Below are positions 5,500 to 8,224 of a stretch of DNA of 8,224 nucleotides, piece by piece (the first letter of the stretch is position 1; each line of letters opens with the position of its first letter). The notes under the pieces are model-generated. The model saw nothing but the letters and a program-made list of their open reading frames with translations, was not told the origin of the DNA and made no database searches. Position numbers and translations under genes: made by a program. The stretch comes from JBKPFU01 sp046728975 (GTDB lineage Bacteria; Actinomycetota; Thermoleophilia; Gaiellales; Gaiellaceae), in NCBI GenBank assembly GCA_046728975.1, contig JBKPFU010000157.1, positions 1-8,224 of the forward strand, read 5' to 3'.

Positions 5500-6383
5500 T
5501 CTACGGCGGGATCGAGGCCGGCGGGACGAAATGGGTCTGCGCCACCGGCACGGGACCCGACGATGTCCACGAATTCGTCACGTTCCCTACAACGGAACCA
5601 GCCGAGACGATCGCCCGTGCTGCTGAGTTCTTCTCCGCCAACGGCGATCTCGCCGCAGTCGGGATCGGCTCGTTCGGGCCCATAGACGTCCAGCGCATCT
5701 CACCCACGTGGGGCCGTATTACGACCACGCCGAAGCGCGGTTGGGCTGACACCGATGTCGTCGCGGCGCTTGGAGCCGCGCTCGACCTCCCCCTCGCCTT
5801 CGACACAGACGTCAACGCGGCTGCGCTCGGCGAGCATCGCTGGGGCGCAGCAGCTGGCCTCGAGACCTTCTGCTACATCACCGTCGGCACCGGCATCGGC
5901 GGCGGAGGGATGGCAAACGGGCAGCTCATGCACGGCCTTCTGCATCCGGAGTTCGGACACATGCGGATCCCGCACGATCGCTCGCGTGACCCTTTCGACG
6001 GGGTCTGCCCTTACCACGGCGACTGCTTCGAGGGCCTCGCCTCGGGCGACGCCATTCGCGCACGTTGGGGGCGCTCACCGGATGAGCTCGGCGAAGAGCG
6101 CGTCTGGTTGCTCGAGGCGGAGTACCTCGCACTCGGCCTCGTCAACGTCATTTACGCACTTTCGCCGCAGCGAATCGTCATCGGCGGAGGCGTCATGAAG
6201 GAGCCCTCGCTGCTGCCGCTCGTCCGCCGCCGCGTCCGCGAGCTTGTCGCCGGCTACCTCAGCGCGCCCGAGCTCGGGGACGCGATCGACGGCTACATCG
6301 TCCCTCCTGCCCTCGGTGACCGGGCAGGCGTGCTCGGAGCCCTCGAGCTTGCGCGGATGGCCGTCGACAGCCGTGGCAGCTGA
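5496..6383 (+). CDS. ROK-family sugar kinase, zinc-containing fructokinase type
   Basis: This 295-residue cytoplasmic kinase probably phosphorylates fructose to fructose 6-phosphate with ATP. The N-terminal phosphate loop GIEAGGTK is at 4-12. Asp105 in DTDVNAAALGE is the expected catalytic base. VGTGIGGG (130-137) and VIGGGV (228-233) are the usual ROK glycine motifs. The zinc-site ligands are His155 (PEFGH), Cys171, His174 and Cys177 (CPYHGDC). The CPYHGDCFEGLASG block and the opening IYGGIEAGGTKWVCA are what I recall from ScrK/YdhR-type fructokinases, which separates it from glucokinase and NagC-like ROK proteins. The ATG overlaps the regulator stop as ATGA; the longer upstream open frame only runs through the regulator in another phase. 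With the adjacent dehydrogenase making a ketose, a fructokinase role fits. Mannokinase side activity is possible. Confidence 0.94.
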   Translation: MIYGGIEAGGTKWVCATGTGPDDVHEFVTFPTTEPAETIARAAEFFSANGDLAAVGIGSFGPIDVQRISPTWGRITTTPKRGWADTDVVAALGAALDLPLAFDTDVNAAALGEHRWGAAAGLETFCYITVGTGIGGGGMANGQLMHGLLHPEFGHMRIPHDRSRDPFDGVCPYHGDCFEGLASGDAIRARWGRSPDELGEERVWLLEAEYLALGLVNVIYALSPQRIVIGGGVMKEPSLLPLVRRRVRELVAGYLSAPELGDAIDGYIVPPALGDRAGVLGALELARMAVDSRGS

Positions 6384-6452
6384 GCACCGCTCGATGTGAG
6401 GCGGGAGTGCGCGTCGCGGCGCCGGCGTTGTCAGTACCAGCCTCCAACCTGC

Positions 6453-6459
6453 GAAGGAG
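6453..6459 (+). promoter_or_regulatory. Ribosome binding site of the cupin gene
   Basis: GAAGGAG, an almost ideal Shine-Dalgarno, lies 6 nt before the ATG at 6466 and fixes the start of the cupin gene. Confidence 0.8.
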
Positions 6460-6465
6460 CACCCG

Positions 6466-6894
6466 ATGTACAAGACGTCCCGCCGCGAAACCCCCTTCGA
6501 CCCTTCGATACCGCAGCGGCCCGGCTGGGAAGGCATGCAAGTCCATTGGCTCGCCGACCGAGACCACGGCCGGACGGAAACGACGGTCTTCAACGTGACC
6601 GAGTTTCCTCCCAACCGCTGGCACGAGCTCCATCGTCACCCCGGGGCGGAGGAGTACTTCTACGTCCTCGAGGGGTCCGGCCTGCACCTGACGGACGGCG
6701 AGCCGATCCGCCTGGTGGAAGGAGATCTCGTTTTCGTTCCCAGGAACGAATGGCACGGCTTCGCCAACGACACCGATGAGCCGGCGCTCGCGATCACGGT
6801 GCTGGGCGGCGTCGCTCACTACAGCGACGCCGGATACGAGGTCCATCCCGAGCAGCCGGCCGCACGGCCTACTAGTTCCGCACGCGGTAGCTGA
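6466..6894 (+). CDS. Small single-domain cupin protein, function unknown
   Basis: This 142-residue protein has one cupin beta-barrel. Motif 1 is at about 53-72, with His56, His58 and Glu62/Glu63 as candidate metal ligands (HELHRHPGAEEYFYVLEGSG). Motif 2 is at about 86-101 with His97 (GDLVFVPRNEWHGFAN). All expected metal ligands are present, so it likely binds one divalent metal. Small cupins of this kind include sugar isomerases, dioxygenases and binding proteins, and the sequence alone does not decide. No signal peptide or membrane segment is seen. It lies 82 bp after the kinase on the same strand; the gap has no clear promoter or terminator, so read-through from the kinase unit is possible but unproven. 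Its last seven codons plus stop overlap the end of the convergent reductase gene. Confidence 0.88.
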   Translation: MYKTSRRETPFDPSIPQRPGWEGMQVHWLADRDHGRTETTVFNVTEFPPNRWHELHRHPGAEEYFYVLEGSGLHLTDGEPIRLVEGDLVFVPRNEWHGFANDTDEPALAITVLGGVAHYSDAGYEVHPEQPAARPTSSARGS

Positions 6895-7435
6895 GGCGCG
6901 CGAACTGCCGGTCCCGGGCGACGTCTACGAGCTCGAGCTGCGATGAGGTCAGCCGGCGAGGGAGGAGCGGAGCTCCGCGCCCGAGCGTCACGGGCGCGAG
7001 GCTGACGAGGATCTCGTCCAGCAGGTGCTGGTCGGCGAACTGCCCGACGAGGTCACCGCCGCCGACGAGCCAGATGTTCTTGTCCTCGCCCGCGGCTCGG
7101 GCCATCGCATCGTGCACCGGCGCGACGTCGCCCTGAACGAAGCGGATTTCTGCTCCCGGAATCGGAGGGAGCGTCCTGTGCGTGAACACCCACGACGGCG
7201 TGTCGCCGTAGTAGCCGCGCCACTTCCCGGGGTCGTCCAGCAGACGATCGTGCTCGAGGATCCATTCGTACGTCGTTGCCCCCATCGCCATCGCACCGAC
7301 TTCGGCGAAGAAGGCTGCGAAGGAGTGCTCGCCGGCGTCGGTGCGGTCGACCTCGAAGAGCCAGTCGAGGGAGTTGTTCTCGTCGGCGATATACCCGTCG
7401 AGGGTCGTCGCCGTGAAGTACTGGGTCTTCCCCAC
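6872..7435 (-). CDS. Dihydrofolate reductase-fold / RibD C-terminal-domain oxidoreductase
   Basis: This protein of about 187 residues has the DHFR/RibD-C fold, predicted to use NAD(P)H. The typical opening KTQYFTATTLDGYIAD is followed by DNA for NSLDWLF. MGATTYEW lies at about 51-58, and the glycine-rich nucleotide-binding stretch WLVGGGDLVGQF at about 122-133. SLAPVTLGRGAPLLP near 145-159 is also characteristic. I placed the start at GTG 7435 because family similarity begins there; an in-frame ATG at 7462 would add nine residues without similarity. Neither start has a strong Shine-Dalgarno. These stand-alone proteins (YyaP/YwjB-like) are widespread in actinobacteria and mostly uncharacterised, so neither folate nor riboflavin synthesis should be assumed. 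It lies downstream of the phosphoesterase on the same strand, and its 3' end overlaps the convergent cupin gene by 23 bp. Confidence 0.9.
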   Translation of the reverse strand: MGKTQYFTATTLDGYIADENNSLDWLFEVDRTDAGEHSFAAFFAEVGAMAMGATTYEWILEHDRLLDDPGKWRGYYGDTPSWVFTHRTLPPIPGAEIRFVQGDVAPVHDAMARAAGEDKNIWLVGGGDLVGQFADQHLLDEILVSLAPVTLGRGAPLLPRRLTSSQLELVDVARDRQFARLSYRVRN

Positions 7436-7519
7436 CCGGCCACTCTGCCAGGCGCTCCGCATTTGGCCGACGGGAAACCTATTTCGCTACGTCTGCGGGC
7501 AGCGTCTCGAGTAGCTCGT
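7436..7519. other. Short gap between phosphoesterase and reductase genes
   Basis: The 84-bp gap contains no convincing promoter, terminator or small gene. A 5-bp inverted repeat, GCTAC/GTAGC, with a 20-nt loop is too weak to call. If the ATG at 7462 is the true reductase start the gap shrinks to 57 bp. Confidence 0.4.
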
Positions 7520-8224
7520 TCAGGTGACGGGTTGGACGTGCGAGGCCAGCTCCCCGTCCAGCAGTGCGTGCACCGCGAAACCGGCCGGCTCGGCGGCGGA
7601 AACCTCGATCTCCTCGGCGTTGAAGTTGAGGCGACTCTGCGCGTACGTGCTGGGGACGGCAAGCACTGCTCGCCCGGCAAGCTCCGCCATCACCGTGCGG
7701 TGGGCGTGGCCGGCAATAACTCGTCGCACCTGCGGATGTCGCTTCAGAACGTCCCCGAGCGCGCGTCGGTCGGCGGCCGGCAGCCCCATCTCATCCCAGA
7801 GCGCGACTCCCGTGGCCAGCGGCGGATGGTGGAGCGCGACCAGCGTCACTCGATCCGGCACTTCGGCCAGGTCGGCGTCGAGCCAGCTAAGCCGGTCGGA
7901 ATCCAGCTCGCCCCGATCCTCGCCCGGTCGCTGGCTGTCCAGGACCACCAGTCGCAGGGGCCCGAGGTCGACCGCGTACTGCACCGGCGTTCCCGTTGCG
8001 CCGGGCAAGTCGAAATGCCGCCGGAGCGTGTCGCGGTCGTCGTGGTTTCCCGGCAGGACATAGAAGGGCGCGCCGAGCTGTGCCAGCCACTCGTGCACGA
8101 TCTCGTACTCGGCGTCGTCAGCATGGTCCGCCAAGTCGCCTGACATCAACACGGCGTCCGGCGCATCCGGCAAGCGTCGCACCGACTCGACCACCGCTGC
8201 GAGGCCCGCCACCGGGTCTCCATC
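7520..8224 (-). CDS. Calcineurin-like metallophosphoesterase, CpdA/Rv0805-like (N-terminus cut by window edge)
   Basis: The visible 234 residues belong to a class III cyclic-nucleotide-phosphodiesterase-like metallophosphoesterase, which uses a two-metal centre to cleave phosphodiesters. Visible metal motifs in order are GDLADH, GNHDDR, HHPPLA and GHAH. The first motif (D-x-H) normally lies some 40 residues before GDLADH and must be beyond the right edge. The frame stays open to 8224 (DGDP before the in-frame GTG at 8212), so that GTG is not the real start. The C-terminal region (STYAQSRLNF ... GFAVHALLDGELASHVQPV) resembles CpdA/GpdQ/Rv0805-type proteins. Possible substrates include cAMP, other cyclic nucleotides or glycerophosphodiesters; the sequence does not decide. 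The reductase gene follows after 57-84 bp on the same strand. Confidence 0.92.
   Translation of the reverse strand, partial: DGDPVAGLAAVVESVRRLPDAPDAVLMSGDLADHADDAEYEIVHEWLAQLGAPFYVLPGNHDDRDTLRRHFDLPGATGTPVQYAVDLGPLRLVVLDSQRPGEDRGELDSDRLSWLDADLAEVPDRVTLVALHHPPLATGVALWDEMGLPAADRRALGDVLKRHPQVRRVIAGHAHRTVMAELAGRAVLAVPSTYAQSRLNFNAEEIEVSAAEPAGFAVHALLDGELASHVQPVT

Noticed and set aside
6428..6456. TTGTCA as a -35 element for the cupin gene
   Set aside because: No acceptable -10 hexamer occurs 16-18 bp downstream; the region there is GCGAAG and the ribosome site.
7490..7519. GCTAC/GTAGC inverted repeat in the phosphoesterase-reductase gap
   Set aside because: Only 5 bp of stem with a 20-nt loop and no T-tract, within chance expectation.
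7025..8143. Long plus-strand open frame of 372 codons
   Set aside because: It lies antisense to the reductase and phosphoesterase, both of which have clear motifs. Its composition is typical of a high-GC shadow frame and no domain is recognisable.
8210..8212. GTG at 8212 as the phosphoesterase start
   Set aside because: The frame continues open to the window edge, and the family's first metal motif (D-x-H) would be missing. The gene is truncated by the window rather than starting here.

Overview
The window is GC-rich chromosomal DNA with tight gene packing, 4-nt GTGA/ATGA start-stop overlaps and frequent GTG starts. This fits a high-GC actinobacterium. A soil lineage such as Thermoleophilia (Gaiella/Solirubrobacter relatives) would be my guess from protein flavour, but no marker gene in the window proves it. 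I see no rRNA, tRNA, CRISPR array, insertion sequence or integrase.

Positions 29-4280 (minus strand) form a carbohydrate/polyol operon. In transcription order it holds a secreted substrate-binding protein, a MalF-type permease, a MalG-type permease and a zinc-dependent NAD-type polyol/alcohol dehydrogenase. The last three genes overlap by 4 nt at each junction. A perfect 13-bp stem-loop sits in the only real gap, between the binding-protein gene and the first permease. The binding protein and the MalG-type permease resemble the mannitol/sorbitol (MtlEFG/SmoEFG) branch of the CUT1 family. No ATP-binding subunit is encoded in the window.

Positions 4459-6383 (plus strand, divergent) hold a LacI-family regulator overlapping by 4 nt with a ROK-family sugar kinase of the zinc-containing fructokinase type. 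The roughly 180-bp AT-rich region between the two divergent units carries a good minus-strand promoter (TTGACA, 17 bp, TATGGA). It also carries repeated GGTAT-type operator-like motifs, the best of which is a 16-bp near-palindrome lying on the promoter's -10 element. Together the genes make a coherent route: polyol import, oxidation to a ketose (probably fructose), then phosphorylation (probably to fructose 6-phosphate), under control of a local LacI-type repressor. The exact substrate is inferred, not proven.

Positions 6466-8224 hold three genes with no obvious link to sugar use: a small single-domain cupin (plus), a RibD/dihydrofolate-reductase-fold oxidoreductase (minus, overlapping the cupin tail-to-tail by 23 bp) and a calcineurin-like metallophosphoesterase (minus) cut by the right edge.

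I did not find a radically new system. The points most worth a second look are the operator/promoter architecture, the intra-operon stem-loop, the missing ATPase, and the unusual set of enzymes (medium-chain zinc dehydrogenase plus ROK kinase plus LacI) attached to a polyol-type transporter.
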